64,000 nt of DNA from Tigriopus japonicus (Eukaryota; Arthropoda; Copepoda; Harpacticoida; Harpacticidae), in contig JAAGOF010000100.1 of the NCBI GenBank assembly GCA_010645155.1, forward strand, positions 915,995-979,994, written 5' to 3'. Under the pieces are notes generated by a model. It did no database searches and had not been told where the DNA came from. It worked only from the letters and a program-made list of their open reading frames with translations. Both the position numbers and the translations under genes were made by a program. Within the stretch, counting starts at the first letter, position 1. Every line of letters starts with the position of its first letter. Shown here one piece after another: positions 1 to 9,707 of this stretch.

Positions 1-359
1 TTAATACCGCTACAAGGAATGGGATTCCTTGTAAAGAGAGTTAATGATTAATATAGTTTATAAAATTACCGTTTATATGAAATTTGATCTACCAATGAGT
101 TACTGTTGGCAGATCTGCACAACCCTTGAATAGTGGGTTGATCAGGAACAGGATTCAAAAATTTGTCCAATCCTGCCTTAAATGCTGTTAGAGGATCAGC
201 TCCTACATATTCCCGACGAAGGCAAATAGGCAACAAATTGAACAATGAAGGAGCCCGATAAAGAAGAGAGGAGCACTTCATTGTTCGAACTAGCCTTGAT
301 TCCTTAGGATTTGGAGGTGCTCTCAAGGCGCACGTAAAACCTCTACGATCGCTACAACT
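1..359 (-). mobile_element. LINE-A (CR1/Jockey-type) 3' fragment
   Basis: This is the 3' end of a non-LTR retrotransposon on the minus strand, truncated at its 5' side. Reading from 359 down to 66 gives the C-terminal end of the reverse transcriptase protein (for example RREYVGADPLTAFKAGLDKF), ending in a stop near 66. It closely matches the ends of the copies at 43837-45400 and 6865-8829. The first 35 bases hold the family's 3' hairpin, in which ACAAGGAAT pairs with ATTCCTTGT around GGG, followed by TAGCGGTATTAA on the minus strand. Similarity to the 44-kb copy stops at about 359, so this is a 5'-truncated insertion. The far 3' tail is outside the window. Confidence 0.88.
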
Positions 360-2009
360 TTGCAGTTATTTGTGCAGTAGTGGCCACTTAAAGGGATTTT
401 TTGTTTGTTTAGAAAGTTTTGCCCAGAGACTATTGTATTTGAAAAATAAAATTGAAATTGAAAAGATCTAAATCACAGATTTGGGTAAGTCTAAATTTCC
501 AAGAGGAAAAAGATTTTCAAGTTTTTTTCCTAAAGTACATTAAAAGGTAAATAATTGGGGAGGTCAAATATTCCAAATGTATCCAAAACCCAATATTCGA
601 GAAAAAAATCCACATTTCTGAAAAATAGGCAAAGAAATAAAAAAAGCACGTCAATTTGCGAAATTATGAAGATGCTCACACATAGGAAAATAGCATGGAG
701 TCAATTTTTTGTTAAAAGTTGTGTGTGGGCTGCCCAGTCATCCGTAATAGATCTTACGTAAAAGATCTGACTGAAGTACGATCTTGAGATCGATCTTTTG
801 CGTCTAAAAAACTAGCCTTTGGTCGCCCTGAGCAAACTGGCACTTTGCGTAGGGTTCACACCAGATGGCATATTTGCATACCAGAAAAGTCGAAATCTGG
901 CATATTTGAGACCCCTCTAGCATGCTGTTTTCGTTTTGGCAAATTTTATAAATCTGGCATTTTTTCTGGCATTTTAGGCTCCTTGGTAAAAATTTCTTTA
1001 ATCATAGGCCAAAATGCAAAAAATATCATGAAAAATAAATCGAATAAGGTTCATTTTAACAAAATAAAGCAACTCCTGACCACAAACGGCATTTCCAATA
1101 ATTGTGCTGACAATTTTAAGACTAAATGTGCCGCAAACGTGATCTCTAGATTTTTATCAGTTCTGCCAACTGGCATATTTGCATGCCATAAAGTAAAAAT
1201 CTGACTTATTTAAGAGTCCTTGGGGCGGAAACATTTTTGTCCTGGTATATTTTAAAGATCTGGCATATTTCCGCCATATTCTAGTTTTTTATAGGTTATT
1301 CAGAATATAGCTACAATAGCTCTAAATTTTAGAGGAGTTAATGATAACAATAGGACATTCTGGAGCTAAAATAAACACAAATTTTCCAATTTTCCTCTTT
1401 GACATGGTTTCATTTAATTTTATCAAGAACTTATACTTATAGTACTGTACTGAAGTAGTATATTACCAATTTTTTCGTGAAATAAACATTCATGTGGGAG
1501 CAATAGATGCGAGATTCTTTTCATCAATGCAAAAAAGGTTATTTTAGTGGATAAAAAGTAAAAGGTTTATAATTAGAAAAAATCTAAATCAACGTGGGCA
1601 TAGACCAAAATAAGTGGTGACGAACTGAATGCCGATATTTTGCTCAAAATCAAGGGTGGAACCTCAGCTAAGGGAAATGTAAAGCTACCTAAACCAAATT
1701 CGGAACCCCAAACAAATAGCAACCACACTGAATAAAATTTTAGATCAAATGTCACATAATTCATCCCAAAAGCATATGTGGAATATCAAGCCGATTTTTT
1801 CTAATGGATTGTTTGTGATTTTGTTCCACAAAATATTGACTGAAATTTTCAGTTTGCCCATCAGCCCATCATCAAAGATTTTAAATCCCAAACCTCAAAT
1901 GCAGATTGTTTTGAAATCTACATGGAAGGTCCATCGAAATACCATAAGCCCAAAGAAGGGCTTATTTGAAGGTTTGAAGGTGCATTGTCTGATTTCTTAA
2001 AAAGACAGC
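360..2009. other. No gene seen; AT-rich, degenerate repeats
   Basis: No convincing gene. Around 420-465 there is an A-rich run (TAAAATTGAAATTGAAA) of the kind that ends many LINEs, so 360-465 may be another short LINE tail in plus orientation. Open frames at 555-761, 1573-1764 and 1749-2000 are short, biased to A/T codons and match no family I recognise. Confidence 0.5.
864..1290. repeat. Degenerate CTGGCATATTTG repeat cluster
   Basis: The phrase (C)TGGCATATTTGCA and close variants (ATGGCATATTTGCAT, TCTGGCATATTTGAG, TCTGGCATTTTTTCTGGCAT, ACTGGCATATTTGCATG, TCTGGCATATTTCCGCC) recurs irregularly about seven times. Spacing is not constant, so this is a decayed tandem array or a set of related inserts rather than a clean satellite. 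An 86-codon-plus open frame crosses it (845-1204) but its sequence follows the repeat and I do not call it a gene. Confidence 0.45.
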
Positions 2010-3010
2010 ACAAAGGTCAGTGTACTGGAAGAGTTAACCATTGATAGAGAGGTCTCCTTCATTTCTATCACAAAGACTTGGCTTCGTCCAGGAGTTTTAG
2101 ATGAAGAAGTAACAATAGATGGTTTTAGGCTAGTTCGTTGTGATAGAATACGGCCCGACAATCCCGTTTTCCCGCATGGGGGCGAATGTCTACATGTCAG
2201 GAAAGAATTAAATTTTCGTCATGTTGAAATGTCGCATGGAGAAGTAGAAGTTTTGATTTGTTCCATCAAGTCTCTTGATCTTACGGTAGTTACTATTTAT
2301 CGGCCACCTTCTTGTAACTCTTCTTCATTTCTATCAGCTCTCCAATTCATTGGAAAGGAGTTGGATCGAGAGGTCTGTTCTCGACTCTTCGTAGTCGGTG
2401 ACTTCAATTTTCCGGCTGGCATTGTAGAGTGGGAGGTTAATCGGATAAGTACATTCCGATTTCGAAACCGGCACCGCCGTGTTTCGAAAAATTGGAAGAT
2501 TTTGCGTAGTCTCTCCCAACACGTTGGTGTAGCAGCCAGAGCTAAGAATGTTCTGGACTTAGTTTTTTCCAATGACCCTGATCTGATCTAGTTGGTTCTT
2601 GTTGCCCCCTGTAGCTTGTCAGATCATCATATTCTTGAGATAGGGTCGACCATTACTCGAAACTTGGTGAGCTTGAGAGTTGAACCTGCACCAAAGGTGG
2701 GTGTGGCCAAGTTTAATTTCAAAGATGAACACTGGCCCTAATCGTCGAATAATTGGGAGAGTTGGATTTGATTTCAACCCTGAAGCAGGTTTGAAGAATA
2801 GAAGAAGCCAAACATGGGCAGATTTCAATTTTTGATGAGGTTTGTTTGTCTCTGTATATTCCAGAAATGGCGCCAAGAGGTGGGTCATTGTTTAGAATTC
2901 CAAAATGTAGAAAGAAATTGTTCGAAAGTGGGGGTGGTCACCTTGCTCTCGAAGGAAAACAAGCTCCAATTTTTCTGTGCGCAAAAAAATAAAAAACCAC
3001 ACCACAATTA
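2010..3010 (+). pseudogene. LINE-A endonuclease domain, decayed
   Basis: This is the apurinic-like endonuclease (EEP) region of a CR1/Jockey-type LINE polyprotein. It would nick target DNA to prime reverse transcription. Visible landmarks in order are TKTWLRPGVLDEE near 2070 (the usual ETWL motif with E changed to K), VVTIYRPPSCNSSSF near 2290, FVVGDFNFP near 2390, NVLDLVFSND near 2550 and the catalytic SDHH near 2620. The uninterrupted part is 2229-2591. A stop follows, then a stop- and frameshift-ridden linker to about 3010. The 5' end of the ORF and any ORF1 are not visible. Together with 6865-8829 this probably formed one LINE-A copy, now split by block X and LINE-B. Confidence 0.82.
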
Positions 3011-3039
3011 AGAGGTATTTCAGTGATTCTTCTATTATC

Positions 3040-3632
3040 AGATAAATACGATTGCACGGTGGCACATTTGGAGGATCTGATTAACGAGCAAAATTATTCC
3101 AAGCTCATTATCGGGGCCAAAAGAAGTCTCAATTTATCAAGTGCATATACATGAGCCTTAGAGGAGTATAGAGAGGCCATTGTCGTCATTTTGTCTGCAT
3201 TGTTTGTAGCTGATACAAACATGGCTGGCAAAGCTGGCAGAAGTTGCCCATAAGTTGCGTGAAAAGGCAAATATTTCCGAAGAATATCGTGAAATACTTG
3301 CCCAAACAAGTGGAAGATCATAGTACAAATGAAAGTGCGCAAGACATATTTTCAATGCCAAATCCTATAATTGCGTGAACTAATGCCTGTGAATCAAATT
3401 ATCATCTTCATTGAGCACCTTAGTATAATTTGGAAGAAGCAAACCGTAGGCAAGAGTACATATGGCACAAAAACTAATGTTTTTCAAAAATTTGCCTTCT
3501 ACGAATACGTTTGTTTGGGCAAGTTTCAATTAGTCGCTGATGATAAGGAGCCCTTGCTGCCCACAATGAAATTTCACGACCGGCCTGCTCTAGTACCTCC
3601 ACTCTATGGACCTCTATGACATCTGCAATTTA
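3040..3632. repeat. Duplicated block X, uninterrupted (empty-site) copy
   Basis: This block is homologous to two separated pieces at 43-45 kb. Bases about 3130-3357 match the reverse complement of 45401-45585, and 3358-3610 match the reverse complement of 43610-43836. The two pieces there flank a LINE-A insertion, so this is the unfilled version of the same site, with the junction at 3357-3358 inside TTTTCAATGCCAAATCC. On the plus strand a protein-like reading is shared by both copies (LREKANISEEYREILAQTS), with stops and frame changes. I do not recognise the product. It may be a decayed gene or another repeat family. Confidence 0.75.
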
Positions 3633-3657
3633 GTGTGACCACCTCGCGGATCCAATC

Positions 3658-4240
3658 ATGGCAAACGTTTTCATCCAAGCTTCAACTTGTGGTCAATGTG
3701 AAAAGGGCATTGCACCAGAGTCAAAAGTTATGCTCTGTTACGGATGTGAAAACCCGTTCCATCAGGTTCCATCCTGTTCTGGCGTTCCTAAAGCCGCTCT
3801 TTCGTATATTTCGGGAATGAAAATGTGGTTTTGCAAACATTGCGAGGTTCCGTGCTCGAAGATAATCCAAGGGCTGTCGGAAATTCGTGACCGATTGATA
3901 GATGTTGAAAACACTGTCAGTAATCATTGAGAACGCATTAAAAAGTTGGAAGATCGTCCGGCCAAACACAATGAGATCATCAAAGAACTTAGACTGAGAG
4001 AAGAGAAAAAACGCAACATTACATTTAAGGGCTTGCCTGAAGTCCCAAACTGTGCCCCAGAAGATCGTAAGGAAATGGAAATGAGACAACTAGCATTCCT
4101 GATGGAGTCAATGGATTTTATAAAAGTTAAGTCTTCGGACATCAAATTTATGTATTGAATGGGTAAGAGAGAAACCACATCCGACGAAGATAGGCCAAGA
4201 ATGATCATGATCGGACTAAATGATAGAACTCTGAATTAAA
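3658..4240 (+). pseudogene. LINE-B ORF1: PHD-type zinc finger plus coiled coil
   Basis: Starting at the ATG at 3658, the protein opens with a Cys4-His-Cys3 finger. Its landmarks are CGQC, CYGC, FHQVPSC and WFCKHC within about residues 11-61, the pattern of PHD fingers found in ORF1 of some CR1-type LINEs. It is followed by a heptad-like charged stretch (RDRLIDVENTVSNH, then ERIKKLEDRP) suggesting a coiled coil, and by NITFKGLPE, a motif recalling the start of RRM-like ORF1 segments. A stop at 3928-3930 interrupts the frame. The same frame continues to about 4158 and then to 4240 after another stop. The role by family is RNA binding and RNP assembly. An alternative is a captured host PHD exon, but the position directly upstream of an endonuclease ORF argues for ORF1. 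Confidence 0.75.
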
Positions 4241-4458
4241 ATATTTTACAAAAGACTCACCTGATTAGACAAACAACACATTTCTCGAATGTTCATGTGG
4301 ATCTCGACCTGACCAAACCCCAAATCAAAGATGATGTTGAGATGCGTATGAAAGCAACCAGGAGGACAGAGTCGGGAAACGGAAAATGGAAAGTGAAAGG
4401 AATAGAAGGAGCAAGAAGACTGGTGCGAACCAAGATTTAACCCTACATATTTTACCCC

Positions 4459-5010
4459 TGATCTAATACTTAAAACGGAGACCTGGGGTCACCAAGATGT
4501 AAATGATAAGGAGTTAAAAGTGCCGGGATACGAAATTGTCAACATGACTGACAGAAATGACACCAAAAATGGTCGAGGTGGTGGTCTGCTCATATACGCC
4601 AAACGTGGAATTGTACCCGAAGAGCGATCGATTACAACTCGTTTCAATAAAATAGCCTTACTATCTGTTGTGAGTAAATGCAATCAAAAACTCCATATTT
4701 ATTTGGTCTACAGATCACCAAATTCTAACCTTGACAATAACAATGACTTGAACACAGTCTTGAAAAACCTCCCAAATAACTTGCTAGTTGTAGGAGATTT
4801 TAATTTCCCTGAAATCAATTGGGCCTCATTACAATGCCCACCCTCGTCAGCTCTGTTCGTGGAAGCTTGTCAGTCTGCCATTCTTGAGCAACTTGTCGAT
4901 TTTCCAACCCACTGTGGAGGAAACACCTTGAACCTTCTTCTTACAAACATTCAGAAAAAGTGACAAAAATTGAGAACGAAATGCCACTGGGTAATAGTGA
5001 TCACTGTGCA
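4459..5010 (+). pseudogene. LINE-B endonuclease domain
   Basis: This is the EEP-type endonuclease that makes the target nick. Visible motifs are DLILKTETW near 4462 (catalytic Glu in ETW), VPGYEIVNMTDRNDTKNGRG near 4520, GGLLIYAKRG, IYLVYRSPNSN near 4695, LLVVGDFNFPEINWASL near 4780, LDQ/EQLVDFPTHCGG near 4885, NTLNLLLTN near 4925 and NSDHCALGIY near 4993. The open part runs 4520-4963. A stop at 4961-4963 and a frame change separate it from the SDH motif. All the catalytic landmark residues are present, so this domain decayed relatively late. It sits 220 bp after the remnant of ORF1. Confidence 0.85.
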
Positions 5011-5061
5011 TTGGGTATCTACGTCGCGTTTGTACCCCGAATCGTGAAATCGAAGTGAAGA

Positions 5062-6380
5062 GTGAAGAATTATGAAAAAGCGAATTTGGATCAAATCCGG
5101 TTAATTTTAGACGAAACGAACTGGCAGAGTATGGACAATCATCCAGTCGATGAGCAATGGAAGATACAACTGAGTCATACGCTTGTATTCCCACAATCAA
5201 CTGTCGAGATAATCGCAACCCGGAGTGGATGTCCACATCTCTAAGAAGACTCATAGCAAAAAAAAATCGACTATACAATGCTGCCAAGAGATATGCATAA
5301 GTGAAACATTTCTTGAATTTAAACGGCTCCAAGCCGAAACTCGATACGCAATCCGCAGAGCTAAGGTTAAATTTGAAACTGACCTCGCCAAAGAATCTAA
5401 AACAAATGCCAAGAAGTTTTTCAAATATGTAAACACCAAGACCAAGAGTACATATATTGGACCATTTCCAACATTTAAAGGGTGCATCGCCTTCACCGAC
5501 CAAGATAAAGCAAACATTCTAAACACTTATTTTGCATCAGTTTTCCGACAACCAAATAATGACCCACTCAATTCTGAAGTGGGTGATTCCAAGTCATCAG
5601 AAGGAATCATTATCTCGGAAATGACTGTAAAAACCGCCATCGATAATCTAGATCCAAACTCATCACCAGGTCCGGATGGAATAAGGTCAAAATTTCTGAA
5701 AACAATGTCTACATTCTTGATAACTCCAATACAAAAGGTTTTTCAAAAGAACATCGATTTGGGCGAGATCCCTACTTAGTGGAAATTAGCAAATGTGACA
5801 CCCTTTACACAAATCAGGCTCTAAAGCAAACGCAAAAAATTACCCTTCGATTTCTTTGACAAGTGTCATTGGAAATCTTCTCGAGTCTATAATCAAGGAC
5901 CATATATGTGCGTTTCTTGAAGAGAAACGTATTATTCCCAACACCCAGCATGGTTTCATGCCCACAAGAAGCTGTACAGTACTGATGGGGTTCGAGTTGG
6001 ATTTTTGGCCGAGTTTTGCCACTTTGGATTTTAAGGTCAAAAAGTTGACCCCCAACTAATCTTCTCAACTAGAGACGCCATAAAATGTGGCAGCACTGCC
6101 AACTCGAAATCCAAAAGTATAGCTACTGATGGAACTCGAAATCGAACTAGTTCGAGTGTTGCCAAATTGGTCCCTGTTTAGGTCTTTTTGAAAACGTTCA
6201 ATACAACCTGCCCTAATCAACAATGACAAACTTCCGAGTAAAAAATGGCAGTACTCCCGGTTCGAAACCCATCACTACTGTACAGTACATCAAACCTTCT
6301 TCAATTTTTCGATCGCGTTACTCAACAAGTTGACGAGAATCTCCCGGTTGACGTCATCTATCTTGATTTCCGAGGCGTAC
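5062..6380 (+). pseudogene. LINE-B reverse transcriptase, N-terminal half, split by a MITE
   Basis: The linker and palm start of the reverse transcriptase. The longest open stretch is 5225-5779. Recognisable are YAIRRAKVKFETDLAKESK and KKFFKYVNTKTK (linker), LDPNSSPGPDGIRSKFLKTM near 5650 (start of the RT core), YPSISLTSVIGNLLESIIKD near 5843 and QHGFMPTRSCT near 5948. The reading is then interrupted by the 298-bp MITE at 5980-6277. The family sequence resumes after it as TSNLLQFFDRVTQQVDEN and PVDVIYLDF (motif A with catalytic Asp) near 6290-6370. Downstream, about 6375-6420, the central part including YADD is deleted. There are stops at 5777 and at least one frame change at the MITE site. 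Confidence 0.82.
5980..6277. mobile_element. hAT-type MITE with 8-bp TSD
   Basis: A 298-bp element without coding capacity, inserted in the LINE-B RT. The ends are TACTGATGGGGTTCGAG on the left and, in reverse complement, TAGTGATGGGTTTCGAACC on the right. The flanking 8-bp direct repeat CTGTACAG is perfect (5972-5979 and 6278-6285). The 8-bp duplication and TAGTGATGG-like terminus fit the hAT superfamily. It must have been moved by a transposase encoded elsewhere. The same terminus appears at 22497-22823. Confidence 0.85.
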
Positions 6381-6421
6381 GTTCGCCCCACCTTGAGTTT
6401 GCCGTACAATCTTAGAACCCC

Positions 6422-6800
6422 TGTTTGCAAAAAGACATAGAAATGCTCGAACATGTACAGCAGCGTACCGTACGAATGATTGACGGAATAAAAGGTACAT
6501 ACGAGGAAAAGCTTCAAATCCTTGGACTAACCACCCTTAAGGACCGTCGTGAAAGAGGTGATGCAATTCATGTATTCAAAATTATGCAAGGACTGAATCC
6601 ACTCCGGCCAGAAGACCTCTATCAGTTCATCAACCATGGGCTATTAGTAGTCAGACCTCAGGAAACTACCAGATTCCTCAAGCCCGACTCGAATCCCGGA
6701 AATGTTCTTTTAGCGTGAGGTCTGCTCTTGTATGGAACAGGCTTCCTCCTAGATTACGAGAATGTCTAAATGATCAAGAATTCAAAAGGTGTTATGATAA
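6422..6800 (+). pseudogene. LINE-B RT C-terminal domain
   Basis: This is the C-terminal end of the LINE-B polyprotein, downstream of the deleted RT core. KDIEMLEHVQQRTVRMIDGI, LQILGLTTLKDRRERGDAIH and VFKIMQGLNP are typical of the conserved post-RT segment in CR1/L2-type elements. It is open from 6425 to 6718; a frame change then leads to VWNRLPPRLRECLND-like remnants up to about 6800. It is followed by the A/T-rich 3' tail. By family knowledge this region follows the thumb; its precise role is not established. Confidence 0.8.
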
Positions 6801-6864
6801 GCATATGTCGTCCACTTGAGTTCTTGCCCGCTTGTTTCTTGACTTTAAATTACTTTAAATAAAA

Positions 6865-8829
6865 GGAGTTGTCAGACTTCAATTGGACTTCGGCGTGTAG
6901 TTCAAATCTTTTTGTTGTAGCAAGCCTCCAAAGCAAATTGGATGTGGTCCAATCAAAGATTAGGGCCTCTATTGATTCCAATCAGTTAGAGAAGGAATGT
7001 AGAGTGATCCAGGAGGTTAAGACTAATCCAAAGGCGTTTTTCTCTTTTGCAAACACAAAGAGAAATATGAAGCATCCAGTAGGACCTTTTGAGGTCGACG
7101 GTAAAACCGTCAATGATAGTGAGGTCATGCCCAATATGCTTGGAGATCAGTTCTCAAGTGTATTTTCAATTCCGAAAAGGGTTGGCAGAGCAGGCCATGA
7201 CTGTAGTAATGTTGTTGATGAGACTGGCATTGACAGTCAGGATAATCGATTGGAGGATCTGGCAGTAACAGATCAAGATGCTTTTGAGGCCATCAAGAGC
7301 TTAACTTAAAGCTCTCGAGTCTCCTGGACCTTATGGTGTGACATCTCAGTTTCTGATGAAATGCTCGCAGATTCTTGCCCTTGTTTTCTCCTACTTGATG
7401 CGTCGCATCTTGGATCAGGACAAGTTTCCCTCCTCATTAAAGTAACCCATGTTGTTCCAATACTTAAGGGCTGAAATAAGTCTCATCCTAGTAATTATAG
7501 GCCCATTTCGCTGACCTCTTGTATGGAAAAGTTTTTGAGAAGATGATGAAGTCCAAGCTGGTAAATTATTTTTATGATATTTTTATGTATTTTTTATATC
7601 ATTCCTTGTGAACAAAATGGGTTTCGAGCTCATTTTAGTAGATTAACTCAACTGGTTGACCATATTGAGCAGATTATTGACAGACTTGAAAGTCACGAGT
7701 CAGTTGATGTGGTGTATCTTGACTTTGCCAAGGCCCTTGATAAGGTAGATCAAGTGAGCCTTTTGCTCCATCAACTCAGAGAATTTGGGATCCAGAGGAA
7801 GGTCTTTGATTGGCTCTGTACTTTCATGAGTGATAGGAAGCAAAAGGCTAAGGTTGTAGGATCATTTAGTGGCACGTTTGATGTAAAGTCAGTTGTTCCA
7901 CAAAGTTCAATTTTACGTCTGCTCCTGTTCATTCTATTTATTGCTCCTCTCCAGAAGTTCAGTGCAAAATCCAGTATTTCATCATATGCTGATGGCACAA
8001 AATTAGTTTGTGGAAGGAATGGTCAGGATTCAAAAAGTGTAGTTGATGACTTGGAGAAAGTCTACTCTTGGGTTGCCAAGAGCAACATGGCTTTAAACGG
8101 GATGAAATGTCGCACAATGACGTATGGGGCGTCAAAATTAGATGTTCCGCTCAAAGACAATCAAGGTTGTGATATTGAGCAGGCATCGCCCATGAAGGAT
8201 TTAGGTGTTATTATCCAAGATGATGGAAAATTTAAAGAGTCCTTTTGAAAGTCCTTTTGAAAGTGGGGAAGGTATTTCAAACGTGTGGCTGGATCTATCG
8301 CACTTTCAAGTGTAGAGATAATGTTACAATGCTAACTGTCTTCAAGTTGAGTGTTCAGCCTCATTTTGAATATACCTCACCCATTTGGGCTTCATAGGTT
8401 TGCAAAAGGTGGAGCTGGTCCAAAGATGTTTCACTCGGAACATCACAGGAATGAGAGCGCTCTCATATTGGGAGAGACTCCAAAAGTTAGGGCTCTACAG
8501 TACTCAGAGAAGGTATGAAAGGTATCTGATAGTGTATGTCTTCATTGTTCAATCTTTTACCCATTAGTCTTCGCCGGGAGCATGGAGGAGCTGATCCTCT
8601 AACAGCATTTAAGGCACGATTAGACAAATTTTTACATACTATTCCTGATCAACCCACTATTCAAGGGTTGTATAGATCTACCAACAGTAACTCAGTGGAA
8701 GACAAAATTTTATATAAATTTTAATTTTGTATTTTTTTCTTATGCAGTAACGTCAAATGATGAACTTTTTTTTACAGGGAATCCCATTCCTTGTAGCGGT
8801 AATAAGAAATCCACTACCCACCAAAAAAA
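6865..8829 (+). pseudogene. LINE-A reverse transcriptase region, decayed
   Basis: The linker, reverse transcriptase and C-terminus of LINE-A. Segments are 6869-7309 (linker, with VKTNPKAFFSFANTKRNMKH), about 7315-7560 (RRILDQDKFPSSLK, NYRPISLTS in broken frames), 7574-8248 (QNGFRAHFSRLTQLVDHIEQ; VDVVYLDFAKALDKVDQ; PQSSILRLLLFILFIAPLQK; SSISSYADGTKLVCGRNGQ) and 8385-8724. The catalytic YADD is changed to YADG, and GVPQGS to VVPQSS. At about 8536 an internal deletion joins RYERYLIVYVF directly to SLFNLLPISLRR. The protein ends near 8724. The 3' UTR carries the family hairpin and a C-rich plus poly(A) tail to about 8829. Compare the better preserved copy at 43837-45400. Confidence 0.88.
8774..8829 (+). 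repeat. LINE-A 3' terminal hairpin and tail
   Basis: TTTACAGGGAATCCCATTCC is followed by TTGTAGCGGTAATAAGAAAT, then CCACTACCCACCAAAAAAAG. The hairpin pairs ACAGGGAAT with ATTCCTTGT. The same ending occurs at 1-35 and 43837-43900 (minus strand), and a variant ends the SINEs at 56208-56275 and 63415-63475. By analogy with other LINEs this is the likely recognition structure for the element's own reverse transcriptase. Confidence 0.75.
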
Positions 8830-9039
8830 GGGATACAATTTGCAATCTTTGTTTGAGTTTGCTAAAGGTATCCAATATTTTTGTGTTTTTTGACGGTTAA
8901 TGATTTATTTTTGTGAAATGTACTGTTTAGGGACAAAATGCCAAAAAATGCGCTCGCTCATTTTGTAAACTTTGAAACGACTTATGTTGTAATAGTCTGG
9001 CATTTTTCTGACATCTTTCGTGTCGGCAATTCTCATTTC

Positions 9040-9360
9040 TTTGCTTCATTTTTTTAATGTAGTTGGAGTAATAACAGCAAAGCAAATTATTCCCTAATTT
9101 CAAATGATCTGATTCATGGTTTTCTTTAAATTATGGAAGTTGTGCAAACACTTTAGTTCTTGACGTCAAAAGTGTTTTCTTTGGTGTCTTAGCTTTTGAA
9201 AATTGTTGTTTTGGCCATGATGACAATTCAGAGAAAAGTGCAGATATTTTGCCACAATAAAAAGGAAATTCTTTTCTGGAAATGAATTCTCCAACAAGCA
9301 GTCCTTCAATCTTAATTGGTTTGAAAACTGGAATGATATGATGAACATGTTTCATCTTTT
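9040..9360 (-). repeat. Dispersed repeat R1, copy 1
   Basis: The reverse complement of this segment matches 56930-57210 over nearly its whole length, with substitutions and small indels. The landmark GGACTGCTTGTT, followed by AGAGAACTCATTTCCAGG in copy 2, corresponds to 9290-9310 here. Two minus-strand frames stay open (9131-9376 and 9166-9348), with readings such as KDCLLENSFPEKNFLFIVAK and KIEGLLVGEFISRKEFPFYC. I do not recognise the protein. It may be a remnant of a transposon ORF. Confidence 0.65.
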
Positions 9361-9428
9361 TCTTGAGCATACTCACACAACAATAGCAATGGTTTCTTGG
9401 GCATCTTCAAACACTTCTAGTTTAGTTA

Positions 9429-9707
9429 ATGTCAATCTTTTTCATGATATTCATATCACTCGTTCATAAAAAGAGTGGCAGCTTCACTACTACGACAATG
9501 AGCGCGACGCTCCAAGGTCAAAGACACCTGTTTGGAAGTCAGTACCGAGGTCTCATTTCTGTTGGAATCATTCACGTAGAAAGACCAGGAGAATCTGCCT
9601 ATATCAAGCGTCGATTCAAGAAGAAGATCAGCCTCATAGAACTAAAAAGGCATAACTTCTTTTCTTACGACCTGGGCAATTTGATAGTCTACCTTCCCAT
9701 GATTTGA
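9429..9707 (+). CDS. Hypothetical open frame, 92 codons
   Basis: An uninterrupted frame from the ATG at 9429. The second half, from about 9495 (TMSATLQGQRHLFGSQYRGL), is less A/T-rich than the surroundings and reads like protein, but it matches no family I recognise. A second frame over the same stretch is also open (KTPVWKSVPRSHFCWNHSRR), so the coding frame is uncertain. No splice context or promoter is evident. It could be a fragment of a retroelement. Confidence 0.2.
   Translation: MSIFFMIFISLVHKKSGSFTTTTMSATLQGQRHLFGSQYRGLISVGIIHVERPGESAYIKRRFKKKISLIELKRHNFFSYDLGNLIVYLPMI

Larger units (their letters stand above)
3636..6864 (+). mobile_element. LINE-B (CR1-like) copy with PHD-type ORF1
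   Basis: A second non-LTR retrotransposon family, distinct from LINE-A, in the order ORF1 (PHD finger plus coiled coil), endonuclease, reverse transcriptase and C-terminal domain. It lies between the endonuclease and RT parts of LINE-A and beside block X. The 3' end is placed at the A/T-rich tail TAAATTACTTTAAATAAAA near 6861, just before LINE-A linker sequence resumes. The 5' boundary near 3636 is set by the end of block X. It is non-functional: there are in-frame stops, a hAT-type MITE inside the RT, and a deletion removing the central RT with its YADD box. I could not find a convincing target-site duplication. Confidence 0.8.
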
